From JAIVJG01 sp964236735 (GTDB lineage Bacteria; Acidobacteriota; Blastocatellia; Pyrinomonadales; Pyrinomonadaceae): 24,600 nt of DNA. The stretch's first letter is position 1. Every line of letters starts with the position of its first letter. The position numbers and the translations under genes were made by a program. The stretch covers positions 1 through 24,600 of the forward strand of contig CAXSFM010000034.1 in the NCBI GenBank assembly GCA_964236735.1, in the 5' to 3' direction. Shown piece by piece: positions 24,364 through 24,600 of this stretch. The notes below the pieces were generated by a model that saw only the letters and a program-made list of their open reading frames with translations, was not told where the DNA came from and searched no databases.

Positions 24364-24475
24364 GGCTAACGCCGCGATTCAGCCGCGAGCACAGAACATG
24401 AAAGATAAAAAGGTGCGTCATTGCGAGTCGGCTGCAATAGCTTGATAGACCGCCGCTGATCGAAGCAAGTTGGCT
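24364..24475 (-). other. attC-like integron recombination site at the right-hand side of the array
   Basis: On the minus strand the site starts AGCCAAC (24475-24469) and ends GTTAGCC (24370-24364), followed by CGCTG as in the other junctions. Inner arms CGATCAGCGGC (24462-24452) and GCGGCTGAATCG (24386-24375) pair, with one extra base and one mismatch. The left half overlaps another inverted repeat (24442-24545), which makes this the least certain of the three sites. Confidence 0.5.
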
Positions 24476-24545
24476 GTCTTTTGCTTTCGATCTTCACGAT
24501 GCGTCAACATTATCACCTTTGTTTTTATGCGAAGCGGTCTATCAA
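24442..24545. repeat. Nested inverted repeat near the right edge
   Basis: TTGATAGACCGC (24442-24453) and its perfect inverse (24534-24545) enclose a second pair, GATCGAAGCAA (24459-24469) facing TTGCTTTCGATC (24481-24492). The segment 24318-24600 holds no complete gene. A minus-strand frame open from the edge to a TGA at 24568-24570 (PFDPEMAKTA) might be the end of the next gene, but it is too short to support. Confidence 0.45.
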
Positions 24546-24600
24546 TCATTAGATACCGTCTTGAGCGTCAAGCAGTTTTTGCCATCTCGGGGTCGAAGGG

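Overview
The window reads as chromosome from an Acidobacteriota bacterium, most likely class Blastocatellia. This is inferred from family content and not from a marker gene. It carries a GWxTD-domain secreted protein, a VWA protein of the type expanded in Acidobacteria, a DUF4252 pair behind an ECF sigma factor, and secreted proteins joined by Pro-Thr linkers and ending in EF-hand-like repeats. Most of the window is GC-rich. The two ends (about 1-450 and 22.9-24.6 kb) are clearly AT-richer and look horizontally acquired.

Layout. 1-447: a DUF4276-family gene cut by the window edge and interrupted by an in-frame stop. 613-1704: a VIT1/CCC1 metal transporter converging on a small four-helix membrane protein. 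1810-6294: two tandem paralogues (minus strand) encoding large secreted, Cys-rich proteins. Each has its own promoter and terminator, and each is followed by a relic of the 3' end of the upstream GWxTD gene, so the 2.2-kb duplication can be read from the sequence. 6261-11043 (minus strand): GWxTD protein, TatC with a very long first periplasmic loop, a TatA/B-type subunit, a VOC-fold protein and a nitroreductase. 11320-14286 (plus): a leaderless BtuF-like protein and an ATP-dependent DNA ligase. From 9.8 to 12.5 kb, four intergenic gaps hold inverted arrays of 7-nt repeats, built from three different heptamers.

14424-17042 (plus): carbamoyltransferase, SxtJ-family membrane protein and a 52-aa DUF5989 protein, the same three-gene block as sxtI-sxtJ-sxtK of saxitoxin clusters but without the rest of that pathway. 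17225-22283 (plus): a tight six-gene run of ECF sigma factor, single-pass anti-sigma-like protein, two DUF4252-type exported proteins, a VWA protein and an eight-bladed PQQ-type propeller. It looks like an envelope-stress regulon with its exported products.

22406-24600 (minus): a HicB antitoxin followed by a HicA toxin gene with a 1-nt deletion just before its catalytic His. Beyond it are a GrpB-family gene and an unknown membrane-protein gene. Each is followed within 8 nt of its stop codon by an attC-like integron recombination site, and a third attC-like site lies upstream. No integrase is in view, so this looks like part of a cassette array (an In0/CALIN or the end of an integron). This array and the duplicated secreted-protein locus are the two most unusual parts of the window.
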